Origin: Astropecten irregularis | Lineage: Eukaryota; Echinodermata; Asteroidea; Paxillosida; Astropectinidae | Direction of reading: 5' to 3' | Length of the DNA: 64,000 bases | Assembly (NCBI GenBank): GCA_963971285.1 | Contig: OZ020244.1 | Location: 15,810,001-15,874,000, forward strand | Translations under genes and position numbers: made by a program | Shown here: positions 13,501 to 28,500 of the stretch, piece after piece | Numbering within the stretch: position 1 is the first letter of the stretch | Layout: each line of letters begins with the position of its first letter | The notes under the pieces: model-generated | The model's input: the letters and a program-made list of their open reading frames with translations, nothing else | What the model was told of the DNA's origin: nothing | Database searches by the model: none

Positions 13501-16500
13501 GATATTCATTGTCAGTGAACAAAAGCAAAGAACAATACAAGTGTTACACAACACATGGAAATTTGGTTGAGAATCCTGTTTTTGATAAGACAGAAATTTC
13601 ATGGTCAGCACATTTTTGTGCTAAGCAGGGCCGTAAAATGATGAAAATGGATGTCATTGGCCTGTACAGCATTTTGATCGACAAAAATTCTCCTCATTTT
13701 TCGAAAATTTCTGTAAGAGGCGAAACGGCAGCCAAAGTCTCACCTAGCCTTCCTAACCTCTTTCCCAATTCATTTCGGAGGTGGAAACATCTCGATTTTG
13801 GACTTGCTGCAGATCTAAACCCAATTTTAGAGTCAGTTTCACAGATTTTATTACACAAAACAAAAGCCCAGATGATTTTAATAGGAATCCTGAGCTATGT
13901 GATGACTGTAGGCTGGGCTCGAATTTCGTGGGAAAAAAAAGCACTGGACAGCAGGTCTAGTAATTGAAGCATTTTACTAGACCCAAACTGTTCACTAGAC
14001 CTGTGGCATTCATGTAAATAGGAAAACCGTAATTGTATGCAATATTGTGTCAAATATCATCAATTTTAATAGGAACCGTTTTAATTGTGCAAGGAAAACA
14101 AAATGACTAGACAGTTGGACAAGAGCAGTACACACTTTACTAGACCAACACTGAAATCACTAGACTCGGTCCACGGTCTAGTGGATATTTCGAGCCCTGC
14201 TGTAGGTATTTACCTGCTTGATGGCCTCTACGATGGTCACTGTCTTGCCAGTGCCAGGAGGCCCGAAGACGAGGTAAGGCGCTGGACGGGAGCTGCCGGT
14301 CACGATATGCTGCACAGCCTTGATCTGCTCTAAGTTACTGCCTAGCTTCTTATCAAAGAGCTGCTTGGCAAAAACCCTGGAAAGATCAGAGAGAGTTGTG
14401 GAGATATGATCAAGAGAAGTTGAACATCAACCACAAAGCCATCTCTACCCTTACAGGTATCCATTTACACCTGGGTGAAGAGGAGCAATATGTGACAAAG
14501 CGTCTTGCCCAAGGACGCAAGCACCACTATATACCCATGGATGGATTCGAACCCACAATTTGCAGATTGACCACAGGACCTTGAGTATGACATACCAGAC
14601 CACGAGGCCACAGCAACCCACATCATTTATGTGAGACAGGAGGTCCTGTGTTCAACGACTCAGTGTATGTCAAAAATGTCATGGGCAATGAATGTCTTCA
14701 AGTAAAATTACTTATGACATTATCCAAGGATATGAAGTCCATCCTGATGTATTCAGCATTCACGTAACAACCATCTTTTGGAAGACACTGATGTGGCCTA
14801 GTGGTCTGGAGTGTCGTACTCAAGGTCTTGTGATCAATCTACAGATTGTGGGTTCAAATCAAGCCATGGGTTATTGGTGCTTGCATCCTTGAGCACGATG
14901 CTTTGTCATTGCTCCTCTTCACCCAAGTGTAAATGGGTAGAGATGGCTTTGTGTGCTTGATTAGCCTTTGTGCGTTTGCAGCAGCTGCGGCTGTATACTC
15001 CTCAGGGAGTTGAGATGGCTTCAGAAGTGTAAATGTAGCCCAATGACGAGGGGTCAACTTCACTTAACTCATCGTAACTCGTAGGACGGCTGATGCATTG
15101 CAGCCCCGCATAGAAGTCGTAGGATATGATGGGTTATCTATCGTAACTCGAGTTACGATCAATAGTACGGTTTGGTGAAATCAATCCCAGGGATCACAGT
15201 AATATGTGCATAGAGACATCACACATTGATTGTGATATGCACTTTATGAAAGCGGTTTATTATTATTATTATTATTATTACAGTGGAATGCCGCTTTAAC
15301 AAACTTGGCGGGATACTCAAATATTGTCTGTTATAGTGGTTGTTTGTTATAGTGAATTAAAGAACCATATTCGGAGCCAAGGATGATGTTCAGTAGAACC
15401 AAATGTTTGGTATAGCGGTGTTCGTTATACATGTAGGGGCGTTCCACTGTATTATTATTATTATTATCTCAGAGCTGCCAAAGATAGTTCAAAAAACCAA
15501 ACCTACTCGCTTTCCGTGGGCACACTGCAGAGTTTGGGTCTTTTCCCGACGTCCGTCTGACTGGGGAACAGCACTCTGCCCATGTTGCCGCTCTGGGCAT
15601 CATGTAAGGCATTGTGCTGGAAGCGCAGTGGAAGACGGTTGAAGGTGAACTCAATGTCAAACTTGAGTCCCTTGGCAAACTTATTCGTCAACCTGAAAAG
15701 GAAAAACAAAGAAAATATGTCAACCCTCTCTAGGCCAAAGATCATGTAGCTTTACGTGCAAGATGGAGAACTGACCTAGGGCGTGTGTTAATTTGCATGG
15801 AGGTTGCGATACGCCATTCTGGTATGAAACTGACGAGTAGTTTATAGTACTGTTGCGTACCTAACCATTGAGGTTTTACTCAACTACAGACACGCAAATA
15901 ATATATGTAATACGGAAGACAGTAACTTCGTGACAAAATATGACTGAGTTGGTTTATTAACATTCTCTATCTGTAATCACAGAACATGACATATATAAGC
16001 ACATGGACAGAGTATACGGGATTGTATACGGTGAAACCTCTATCAGTTTACACTGGAGAGCCGGTAAATCTCAGCATAGCTAACCCAACGTAACGCATCT
16101 CAGATAGCCGCACATACATTCGGGTACACGTGGTACGTACTTGGCATGGTACGGGGATACCAATAACCCAGAACGCAGGAAAGTATACGGGGGTATACTT
16201 TACAACATGCAAGCCAATGCTAACGATCGGAGGCACAACACAGCATTGCTTGTAGACCAATAGACACGACGAGGCACTGCTCTATTGGAATAACGTACGG
16301 TACGGGTATTGCTAGCTTTGATCGGAACCGGTGCTCATCAGCGAATGAACATCGAATCTTAGGATCAGCTCGACTTATATCGAGAATCCTGGGCCTAAGA
16401 ATGAATAAAACATAAGGAAGAATATACACCTTAGCCAATGGGAAAGCAGCAAGGTGAAGTATCCATAGCCTAAGGCGGTAGGAACGTTTGCAAGAGCATG

Positions 16501-19500
16501 GTGGGACGTTTGCAAGAGCATGGCGGGACGTGTGCAAACGTGTGCATAAGCATGTATAGACAGTGTGCAGAGGATGGCGGGACAGGTGCAAAAGCATGTT
16601 ACACAACAACTTCTAGCTCCTTATTTGGCACAACTTCGCGCTAGAAGCTCTGATTGACAACTAGGTATACGGGGCGTGTTCAGGAGACAAGTAGCATTCG
16701 ATGTACACATAATCTGGCTCTGTGTACAAAAGCATTGCAGGGGCTTGCGTGCACGCATGCAGCATCAGCTTCTGGGGCATATTGCATATGCAAGATATGG
16801 CGCAATCTCAGACGATCGTGTCACGCGGCATTGCAAGAGTCTCGAGGGCCAGAAATAGCTTAGCTTAGCAATTACACTGATCAGTTCTTGGTCAATAAAT
16901 GGTCAATAGCATATAATAGATAATCAATGGGAAATGATCACGTGTACAGCAAGGACACAATTCTAGAGGGCGCTAGTGCTTCGGTGTTCCGAAATCGGTC
17001 CAGGCAAGGTTCGCAACACTATCCCCCCCTAGAATATACGACGTCCTCGTCGTACACGGAGAGCAAAAATACACAATATCAGATTAAAGTTCAATAAGAG
17101 TTCAATAAAGTTCAACAGATGAAGTAACGCGGGCATCAGTTCACTGTTGATCATCAGTTCACGGAAACATCAGCAAATTCTAGAGTTCATGAGGTTCAAA
17201 CTGGATGGGCGAATTGTCGAGTCAATTGTCACATTTTGGGCTACGCACTACGAACACTAAATCTAAGACTATGGTCTAGAAAAATGAAAGAAGAAAATAC
17301 GGAATATAACGCGTATATACTGAAGCACCACATGTGAATGATTGTCCAGTGTGGTGGACGCGAAACGGATAGTTCACGTGGAGAAATCAGTCAGTCTTCC
17401 TGGTCGTCGTCTGGTGCGGGAACTTCTCCGATTACCGGAAGTCGGTGGGGCTTCAGTACTGGATGGAGAGGGGGCTGTCACTGCAGTGCTCGGTGCAGTG
17501 TTCGGTGCAGTGTTCGGTGCAGTGTTCGGTGTATGAGCACCAGCTGTTGGGACGGGTGAACTGTGGGTCTGCGCCTCGGGGGAAGGTGAGGTGGGCGGTT
17601 CCTGGGATGGGGCAGATTTCTTCAGCAAAGTTTCTTGCATGGTCCTCATCCACGGGGGAACATCATCGCTGCGGTACCGTTTCAGTCGATCGTGATGGAG
17701 GACTTTTGATTTTCCTCGCTGACTCGAACGAATCTCAAACAGCAGATCACTCAGTTTGCGCTGAATGATACAGGGTCCCTTCCATTTGGCTTTGTTCAGT
17801 TTAGGGGAAAGACCTGGCACTCTAGCACTGTCCATCGCGTACACAAGATCACCAACGGCATAGTTGTGATATGAAAGTCTGGTGTCGTAGTCCCGTTTTT
17901 GACGCTGACTGGCTTGACAGATGTGATCACGAACTATCTGGTGCACTCGAGTCATTCTCTCCTTTAGGGCGATGACGTAATCACACTCAGTCGGGGGTTG
18001 TTCTTCCGGTGGACTACCAAACACAAGGTCAATTGGGGCGTGTGTCTCACGACCCAACATTAGCATATTTGGGGAGTATCCAGTCGTCTCGTGCTGGCAA
18101 CTCCTATATGCTGAAGTTAGAAGGGGCAAATGGGCATCCCAGTTCTTCTGGTTGTCGTCAACGTAAGCGGAAATCATATTAACCAGAACTTGGTTAAACT
18201 TTTCAGCTTGACCGTTGGCGGACGGATGATATGGCGTTGTTCTTGTCTTGTGAATTTGCAGCAGTTCACAAACCGAATGCAATAAGTTCGACTCATAGTT
18301 TCTGCCTTGATCAGAATGCAAATCAAGTGGGGCACCGAATCGCGAAATGAAATCGTAGACTATCTTGTGGGCAATTGTCTCTGCTTTCTGGTCAGGGATT
18401 GCATAGGCTTCCATCCATTTGGAAAACTGGTCACCAACAAGTAAGATGTATTTGTTGCCTTGGTCACTGACTGGAAACGGACCGAGGACATCAGTAACCA
18501 TTCTGTCCATTGGTGCTCCAACTCTATAGTCTTTAAGGGGCGCTCGGGGGGTCTTATGTGGTCGCTTACGGGCGCCACACTTAGCACATTTCCGGATCCA
18601 GTCCCGTACTGTCTCCTTCAGCCGATACCAGTAGAACTTCCTCTTGGTTTTCTGGACGGTTTTCTTGACACCAAGGTAGGCGGAGGTAACAGCATCATGG
18701 GTTGCTCGCAATACAGTTTCTCTTAACTCTTTGGGAACGATTAACTGCAAGTAGGACTGGGTTCTGTCTGTAGTTATCCACTGTTTATAGAGTACACCAT
18801 TGCGAAGGACAAGTTGTTGCCATAGCAACCAAAGCTTTCTGGTCGCTGGGCTCTGACTGGCGGCTAAGTCTCTGTCTGGTCGTTCCAGGGAGTTATCCAA
18901 CCAGCGCATTACGACGCCGATATCTGGATCAGCTCTCTGTAGTTTTTCAAGTTCTTCGTAGGAGTAGCCATTCACCCAAGGTGCGTCATGTCGTTGACCA
19001 GTATTGGAACCGTCAGCGTCGTTCATGGTGATCACCTGAACGTTCAACAAGTCGCAGTCTCGGCGTGGGGGCTCCGGAGGATAGCGAGATGGTTCCACAG
19101 GATGCGGCCCGGTAAAACCGGCTAAGGCGCCCTTGGCAGGGGCGCAGGGCATGCTGCAGTTCATGTCATTACTCTCTGGTTTCGGTCCGTCGAATTTGAA
19201 ATCATCTGTCTCTGGTAGGCTCACTGCACATCTTGAATCTTCAGCTCTCTGCTGTACGGTCACTGGCGTGGCGTTGGACACGGCTTGTCCGGGAGTTTCT
19301 CTTGAAGGTGCGCTGGCTGTGTCTGCAGACCGGCCGATGTGGTTCCCTAACCACACGCCGCGGGTTATTGTATTGCACGAGCGCCAAATACAATTACCCA
19401 AGTTGCAAACACCACCAAGTAAGAGTGTTACCACTGTTGCCATCAGTACGAGGACTGTCGCCGGCGAGGGAGGACAAACCTTCTCTGGTTTGTCGGAAGA

Positions 19501-22500
19501 TGTCTCAGGGCATATCAGGTCACGGGGGAAATCTTCTTTGTCTGAAGATATGACATTTTCGGGATTGTTCAACGCGGGTTCCACCTCGTCTGAAGTAGCA
19601 CGAATTCGTTTGGCTGTTAGCGGGATCACGTTGTCGACTTTGTTGAAATCGGACCATAGTTCACTCTTGGCGACACACTTGTCACACCCACCACAGGGGA
19701 GTTCAGTGAGGATGGTCCTACCGTCGTAGCACGGACACTCGTCAGGATCACATGGCACCCTAGAGAGGGCATCTGCGTTGCCATGTTTCTTTCCTGCACG
19801 ATGTTCAATCTTAAAGTCAAACTGGGCCATGATCTCGAGCCATCGAGCCATTTGGTCAACTGGATCTCGAAATGTCATTATCCATCTCAGGGCGCTATGG
19901 TCGGTACGAATCAGGAACTGCCTGCCAAGCAAGTAGTGCCTGAAGTATTGTACAAAGGTCACTATAGCGAGGAGTTCTCGTCGTGTTGTACAATATCGGC
20001 GTTGTGTTTTCGTCATGGATCGGCTCGCGTATGCTATTGGTCTCTCTTCATGTCGTTGTGTTCGTTCACACCACTGAAGTTGTGAAAGAGTCGCACCAAT
20101 ACCGGTATCAGACGCGTCAGTGTCAATTATGAAGAGACCATCATTGTTAGGATATGACATGACTTCCTCTCCTGTCAATGCCGATCTTAGTGTTTCAAAC
20201 GCGGTTTGACAGTCAGGGGTCCACTTAAATATCTGCCCGGCCTCAAGCAGACGATTTAAGGGACTAGCTATCGTCGAAAATCTCTCTATGAAGCGACGAT
20301 AATAGGAACACAATCCAAGAAACGAGCGAACCTCAGTGACGGTCTGAGGTACTGGCCAGTTCTGCACGGCTGAAACTTTGCTCGGGTCAGGCTTGACACC
20401 ATCCTGGGTGATGAGGTGACCAAGAAAGAGAACTTCTTCACGAAAAAGCTCACACTTGCTTGGTTTCAATTTGAGTCCAGCATTTCCTAGCCGTTGTAAG
20501 ACGTCGTCAAGTCGCTGTATGTGTTCTTGGAATGTGGAAGACAAAATGATGACGTCATCAAGATATATCAGCAAGGTTTTCCACTGCAAACCTTTAAGCA
20601 CAAGTTCCATGCAACGCTCGAATGTGCTCGGCGCATTGCAAAGTCCGAAGGGCATGGTGACGTACTCGTACAAGCCGCTGCGGGTTACGAACGCGGTCTT
20701 GGGGCGGTCCTTCTCGTTCATCTCAATCTGCCAATAGCCTGACTGAAGATCAAGTGTGCTGAAGATCTTGGCTCCACTGAGGCAATCTAAGCAGTCGTCA
20801 ACCCGTGGTAATGGATACGCATCACGGCGAGTGACATTGTTCAGTTTACGGTAGTCAATGCAAGGGCGGGTTGTTCCATCTTTCTTGCGCACGAATACCA
20901 TCGGTGATGCCCAGGGAGATGTTGACTCTCGGATCACACCAGCTTTAAGTTGAGCGTCGATGGCTTTCTCCTCCTCGCCATGAAACGCTCTCGGGGGTCG
21001 TCTGGGGGGCTGGCGTATGGGCCGTGCGTCACCAGTGTCAATGTGGTGCTGCACAATTGAAGTGCGTCCCATGTCCTCTGCGTTCTTTGCGAAAGTGTTC
21101 TGGTGTTTCGTCAGCAGTTCAGCCAATGACTGCTGTTGCTGTGGGGAAAGTTCTGCACAACTCCTTTCATAGAGTTTCTCGAGGTTTTCGGGCAATTTCT
21201 CGCGAGTACTGCAGGATTTCGGGACGGCGGTAGGAGTAGAAACTGTTGGCGACGTATTGCCTGCGTGCACCCTGCACACATTGAGTGTTCGGCAAAGACG
21301 ATCTGCTTCACCATTCTCGCATTCGTCTATGAGCTCAACTGCATCGATCTCGTGCAAGTACCCAATGGTGGTACCAGCCCGGAGTTCGATGTTTTCTGGC
21401 GAAGTGTTCATCAGTCGGACAGGTATGTCCATGTCTTTGCGGCTGGGGTCGATAAGGGAACTGCCGACCACTATGTTCTGGTCAAAGTCTCTGTCCGCAG
21501 CAGGTTCTACTACGGCACAGTTCCAACTGATGTCACAAAGATCTGCCACGCCCTCGGTTATCCACTCACTGCATGCTGGGACGATGGTGTCTTCCTTCAA
21601 GCCGATTTTCAGTACACACGGCTCGGAGGGTTCGCCTTTGATTGTCCACTCATGCCAAGTGCCGGCAATCTGTATGCCACGTCGTGTCTGGAGTATGCAG
21701 TCGTAGAAATACAGAAAGTCGTAACCAAGGATACCCTCATCCTTGATGGGGGCTACATACGCTTCCCACTGGAATTGATGAACACCGATGTTGATACAGA
21801 AGGTGGACACACCTTCAACCTCGATAAGTTCATTGTTCGCTGTCTCGAGTTTTGTGCGTTCACACGGGGGCTTAAGTTCAGGGCGTCTTTCAGCGGGTAT
21901 CTGGCTGAAAAATGCGGAGGAGAAGATTGTGACTGCTGCCCCGGTGTCAACTAAAAGTTCGGCATTAATGCCACAAGTGTTCACTTGAAGAAATGCAGAC
22001 ATGCCTTTGAAAGGCTGCCTGCCGATACGTATAACGGTTTGTTCGTGAGGGTGGACCGATGCCAGGCCGGACGGCACGGTCCCTCTTAGTTTTCCGCCTG
22101 CTGGGGTGGCGGCACGGCGACTGGTTCCTTTCTCGCGGCTGGTTGGGGGCAACTGCTCGCGTAGTGGCCTGTTTCTCTGCAGTTATAACAGGTCACGTCT
22201 TCCATCTTGCGTTTGCCAGCGGGGGTTTTGTTGCCCTTACCGGCTGCCTTGTCGTTGATGAGCCGGACCATGCCCGTGAGGCGACGGTCCAGCTTCTCCG
22301 TGAAACTTTTGAGTTCATCTGGTGTGACATAGGACGCAGCAGGTTGAGCCGGGGGCTTAGGGGCTGTTGACGGGTTCTCTTCGGCAGCTTGCACCGTGTG
22401 GACGCGAAGTGAGGAGGATTTTCCGGGAGCAACGTTCTCCCGCAAACTCAGGAAGTTTTCAACTGCGGTTCTTGCTTCTTCCAGCGTCTTTGGGTTGGTC

Positions 22501-25500
22501 ATCCCTATGGCAACCACGGTCTGCTGGTCGGGGAGTCCCCGGAGGAAGTGCCTCAGGGCGATGCTCTCCCTGGTAGTCACATCTGCTGTCGGATAGCCCC
22601 GCATCACTAGGCGGCGGATGTCTGCCACATACTCGGTCAGATTGTCTTTGGGCTGGAATTTCCTGCTTTCCAGCAAGGCAAGCCAAGTGTTTTGTGTACG
22701 GCGTTCTGCAAATCGGCTTTCAAGGGCCTCTATTAGAGTGTCAAAGTTCTTGACGATGGAGGGATCAAGTTGTTCAAAGGCAAACTCTGCAGCCTTGCCT
22801 TTCAAACTGCTGACTAGTCGGAACTTTTTCTCCTCAGGTGACCAATCGCAAGCCTGTGCGAGACTTAGGAAAGGTTGGATGAACCCCTCCCATGCTCTTG
22901 TCCCATCAAATTCTCCCTGTCTTGGAAGAGGCACGTCAAAGGACCGTCTTGATCTGGTCGGCGATGGCACGGGGGCAGGGGATGGTGTGACAGGCTTTTC
23001 TTCGGCTATGGAGCAAAGCTCATCTGGCGTGTTGTCATGGTGGGACGATTCTGGCAAAGAGGGCGCACTCGATTGCTGTAGTTCATGGATTCTCTGCTCT
23101 GCCTCCAGGGCACGTTTTTCTGCCAGCTTCAGTTCTTCCCTTAGGGAGTCCAGCTGGTGTTGGTCATCACCACCCATCGACAACATATCGAATGACAGCT
23201 CAAGGTCGCCTTCACTGGCTGCATTCAGTCTACGTGACTTACGGCTGCTCTTTTTCGGCATGGTGATAAGCAGAGTTTACATGTATACACAGTAGCTATA
23301 GTTCATATGCTACACACGTATAGTGCGGTCTAGCGTGGAGGTGCCGTAGAGCACTAACAGTTAACAGTTATGCCAACCCTTATACTGGGATGGTGTCTCA
23401 GCTCAGTGTTCATTGTTCACATAACTTATGAAAGTTGTCACGATGAAGTGTTCAAGTCTTTATCCCACGCGCTGCCACCAATGTTGCGTACCTAACCATT
23501 GAGGTTTTACTCAACTACAGACACGCAAATAATATATGTAATACGGAAGACAGTAACTTCGTGACAAAATATGACTGAGTTGGTTTATTAACATTCTCTA
23601 TCTGTAATCACAGAACATGACATATATAAGCACATGGACAGAGTATACGGGATTGTATACGGTGAAACCTCTATCAGTTTACACTGGAGAGCCGGTAAAT
23701 CTCAGCATAGCTAACCCAACGTAACGCATCTCAGATAGCCGCACATACATTCGGGTACACGTGGTACGTACTTGGCATGGTACGGGGATACCAATAACCC
23801 AGAACGCAGGAAAGTATACGGGGGTATACTTTACAACATGCAAGCCAATGCTAACGATCGGAGGCACAACACAGCATTGCTTGTAGACCAATAGACACGA
23901 CGAGGCACTGCTCTATTGGAATAACGTACGGTACGGGTATTGCTAGCTTTGATCGGAACCGGTGCTCATCAGCGAATGAACATCGAATCTTAGGATCAGC
24001 TCGACTTATATCGAGAATCCTGGGCCTAAGAATGAATAAAACATAAGGAAGAATATACACCTTAGCCAATGGGAAAGCAGCAAGGTGAAGTATCCATAGC
24101 CTAAGGCGGTAGGAACGTTTGCAAGAGCATGGTGGGACGTTTGCAAGAGCATGGCGGGACGTGTGCAAACGTGTGCATAAGCATGTATAGACAGTGTGCA
24201 GAGGATGGCGGGACAGGTGCAAAAGCATGTTACACAACAACTTCTAGCTCCTTATTTGGCACAACTTCGCGCTAGAAGCTCTGATTGACAACTAGGTATA
24301 CGGGGCGTGTTCAGGAGACAAGTAGCATTCGATGTACACATAATCTGGCTCTGTGTACAAAAGCATTGCAGGGGCTTGCGTGCACGCATGCAGCATCAGC
24401 TTCTGGGGCATATTGCATATGCAAGATATGGCGCAATCTCAGACGATCGTGTCACGCGGCATTGCAAGAGTCTCGAGGGCCAGAAATAGCTTAGCTTAGC
24501 AATTACACTGATCAGTTCTTGGTCAATAAATGGTCAATAGCATATAATAGATAATCAATGGGAAATGATCACGTGTACAGCAAGGACACAATTCTAGAGG
24601 GCGCTAGTGCTTCGGTGTTCCGAAATCGGTCCAGGCAAGGTTCGCAACAGTACACATGACATATGGGGGCTGGAAGCTCTATCGAAGAAAAGGGGAGTGT
24701 AAGGTAAATTTTTGCCCCAAATTCGATTGAAACCTATTCTTTATTGTAAATAGAAATATTTTACGTATTGATACCGATTTTTCAATTTTGTGTGCATTTC
24801 TGAACCTGCTTTTGCAATGAATACTGCATACATCACTGACATCGTGCCAAGTGTGGGATCAAGATGTACACCAAGTGCCCGCCCTCGCACTAGAATGGCG
24901 CCCATGGCAATTACGCGTTTCAGTGGAGAGTTCTCCATCTTGCGTGTAGCGCTATATAATCTTTGCTCTAGGCCATGATCAACCAAATGACACCCTCTAT
25001 TGGTCAAATGTTGCCAATTGACATGCAAATTGTAGCATTCCAGCTACGTTTTTTGATCACAATTTTCACCCTTCTGTGCACACTTTTGCAAGTGGGAACA
25101 GTCATATTCTGACTCACCAGGTTCTTATTGATAAGAACAGGCAAAGTTCAAATAATACGCAATTGGTTATCACGCAAGTCATTTTCTGGACACATTTATA
25201 GGGAGGGGGGGGGGGGTTGATCATGGCCTACTCTTCAATATTGTGGTTTCCCAGCCTTATTGCATGCTTTCCCTGGTAACTCTGTCCCCCTTTTGTTCTG
25301 ATCCTCTCATCTATTTATGGGTGTGTAACTGTTTATCTTTACAAGTATCCTCATGCATTTAGCCTTTGAGGATTCTGGACGTATTCAAGAAACATCTTAA
25401 AATGGTTGATTGCTAACTGCTATTAAGGGACCGACAGTTGATTTCACCAGGTTCGTCCTGGCTTGGGATTGGTCCTGGGTGCTGCGGTGTCGCACTTTCC

Positions 25501-28500
25501 TTAGCAGATGGGATGGATTCAGTTTTAATTGCTTGGCAGGGTGTTGCACTGTAGTGCTAGGGATTGGTCCAGGGTTGGGACGAGTTTCGAGGAGGTCGAC
25601 TAGCTGCTGGTGTCATCATTTTTCTTTGTTTGTGCCGGCAATTATTTACTTGCTTTGTTCCTTGTGAAGCGCTGTGATACTTTTTAAAAGAGCTCTATAA
25701 ATACCTGTTATTATTATTATTGTTGTAAACAATCCTACCAGGATTGAAGCATCAGGCCCTCCTAATCTCCTATTTAAACTCATAAGCATTTTAAAAAGTC
25801 ACTTAGAAATTTTCCACAGGGACCATCATGTTCAGTGCCAAAGCACCAAAGGAGTTGTCTTCTCTACGACATTCTCCCTATCATCTTCTTGGCTTCTTGT
25901 TGCTTGGAAAGAAACGGAACCTGAACTTACTCTCTTGAGAAGCCTAGCACCACTTCTTCCATCTCCACACGATGTACATAGCCCTTGTAGGTCTTGCTTC
26001 CTGACGGCTCACTGCTGGGACGAGCAAAGAGATGGTCTCCCTTCAGAACAGACGGGCGATTCTCGGCAAGACCTGGAATCTGTTCAAAGGAAGCAGCCAC
26101 AAGACTGATTAGCAAGAACCTCAACGGTATTCAGATTTGGATGGAAGTTCATGGTTCGGTGTAAAATTAACAACAGGGGCCAATTTCATGGAGCTGTTAA
26201 GCACAAAAAAATTGCTTAGCACAAAATGTTATGCTCAATTATAAAACAAACCACCATTAAAAATTCCATTTGATATCAATGGTCAGCCAAAGAACAACCA
26301 CAAGTGATACATAACATTAGAAATTTGGTTGTTAATCCTGTTCTTCTAAAGACAGAAATTTCTTGGTTAGCAATTTTTTGTGCTAAGCAGGGCCGTGACA
26401 TTGGCCCCAGTTCTTAACCCCTTTCAGCCTGTTTTTTCTTTTGCTTTGCTTGTTCCGACCTCATTATCAGCCACCGCCGGTCAAATAGAGGTCATGTGGC
26501 CAGGGTATGTGTGCTGTTTTAAAGTTACAGGTAAATCTCTGAAGATTTCTGTTTTGGAATGCTCCCAAAGTATGATACTATCTTCAAGTCATAGTGTGAG
26601 AGACTGGTTTCTCCATACTTTTCACATAGCCATATTCATTTGGCCTTTTGATTCCTTTAATGTGAGCGAACATTTTTCGCTTATGATACTAGACATTTTT
26701 TGCTTACGGTCAGCGTATTTTACAGGAGAGTTTTCTTTCTCGCTATCCTAAGCAAGGACTTTCTGCAGAATGCACATGACAGCGCGTTAGCAGAAAAAAA
26801 TCAAGGTTAGCCTAGAAATTGTTCCCTAACCGATTAAGCGTCAACAGTCTTGCTTACAGATTCCATGAAATAGATTTCACGCGTAGCTATGCCCGTAAGC
26901 ACAGAAATAAGCCATAACAGATTCCATGAAATTGGGTTTTAAAGAAAGATTTGAGGCTTTGCATGGTGGCAATTGGTATGTGGATCGTTTTGCGGAAACA
27001 CTATGTAATAATCGTTCGTACTTTCGCACTTCTATATCGTTCGCACTTCTTGTAATTAGGTCTCAACGTTTTGACTAGTCTGCTCTAGTCCTCATCAGGA
27101 GAGAAATTGGGTCTTGCTAAGCAAGTTTCACTCAGCAGAAGTACCCTACTTAATGATGATAGGGTCACTTACGTGTAATCTGAGGAAATGACCGTCCTGC
27201 TTCATGGTAACGCCCTGCATGTCATATCGCTTGATGTCTACTTCCATCTGACATTCTTCAATATGTAGCAACGTGGACAGCTTACGGTGATAGTTGGACC
27301 AGGAGAGGGCGGGCTTGATGTCCTTCCTGAGATGCACATAGGCAGAAAGACAGACAAACAAACATTTCAATATCCACACACAGTGGAACACCGATATAAC
27401 AAACACTGCGGGATGCACAAAATTTGTTTGGTATAGTGATCATTCAGTATAGTGATCTTCAGTCGCCGGCGATGTTTAGAGGCCATTTTTATGAAACACG
27501 CCATGTCTTTCCTTCCTCCGTGGTCCATTGAAGTCTATGTTTTAGCTAGCAAGCCATGCTTGCACGGCCAGTTAAGTGAAATCACAGCCTACTTTTTCAA
27601 GCATGGCCTGGCAGTGTAAAAATTGAGCCGTGCACTTTTTAAAGGTAGTATCATACTTTGGTAGCATACCGAAACATTCATCTTCACAGATTTACCTTTA
27701 ACTTTCAGGGTATAAAGATGGTGATGGCGGTAGAAACATACCATTAAGATCGTGCGATGACATTGGCTTGCCAATTTCCAAGACAACTCAAGACACAAAA
27801 AAAAGTTGAAGAGTTTATTTTCTTTGAGACCAGCAAAGTCATTTGCCTTTCCAAGGAACCTTCTTAAGATTCTGGCCAAGACTGTGAGCTTTTCTATAAA
27901 TCTTCTATTAAAGTATTACCCCTTCCACCCGGGAAGCATCCATAGCAGTTTGCCTCACGGCATGAGAATATTCATGATTGCTTTGTTATTTCCATTGAAA
28001 TACATTAAATACTGTCTGGAACAAGAGGTTCAATGAACCTTTATTGTCCCAACAAATTTGCTCATTGTGGTACATTTAACACCATGATTTGCAATTGAAT
28101 AGATCGGCATTTTCGAACAGACCGTAATCTGTGAGTTCCGAACACAGCTGCCATGCATAGCTCACATATGCCTGGAATTCGGGCTGTTGTGCAGCGGTAT
28201 TCAACCATTATGTGCCTGCATTGTTTACACAAAGCTCCCCGCACAAATGGCCCGGCCAGATGACCTCTATTTGACCAGTGACTGATAATGAGGCCAGTAA
28301 AAATGAAACCAAAAAACAACCGGGATGGAGGGGGTTAAAACTGGCCATGTTCTGATTAGGGGTTGGCAACTTTACCTGACTTCTTCCACTTGGTTCTTGT
28401 TGTTCAGCATCCAGCGTAGATGGTTCGGTATGAGATAGCTTCGTATTTCCCTCAGCTTCAACTTGCTCCTTGATGACCTACAGTGCGAGAATATTCCCAT

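Larger units (their letters stand above)
15851..24649 (-). mobile_element. Ty3/gypsy LTR retrotransposon, element 1 (full length, intact frames)
   Basis: 8799 bp, two 1168-bp LTRs starting TGTTGCG and ending CGCAACA (perfect 7-bp inverted ends), flanked by GTAC at 15847-15850 and 24650-24653 (4-bp target duplication; a 5-bp AGTAC reading is possible if the last A is counted as flank). Order on the minus strand: 5' LTR, tRNA-Leu-type primer site, gag, pol in the -1 frame, purine tract, 3' LTR. The domain order protease-RT-RNase H-integrase places it in Ty3/gypsy (Metaviridae). No env-like frame. It lies in intron 9 of gene A in sense orientation. The LTRs showed no mismatch in the stretches compared, suggesting recent insertion. 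Confidence 0.95.

Noticed and set aside
19133..19729. Open frames antisense to pol (for example 198 codons; also 21136-21954, 272 codons, and 22618-23295, 225 codons)
   Set aside because: They mirror gag and pol in the opposite strand and recur at the matching places in element 2; no recognisable domain.
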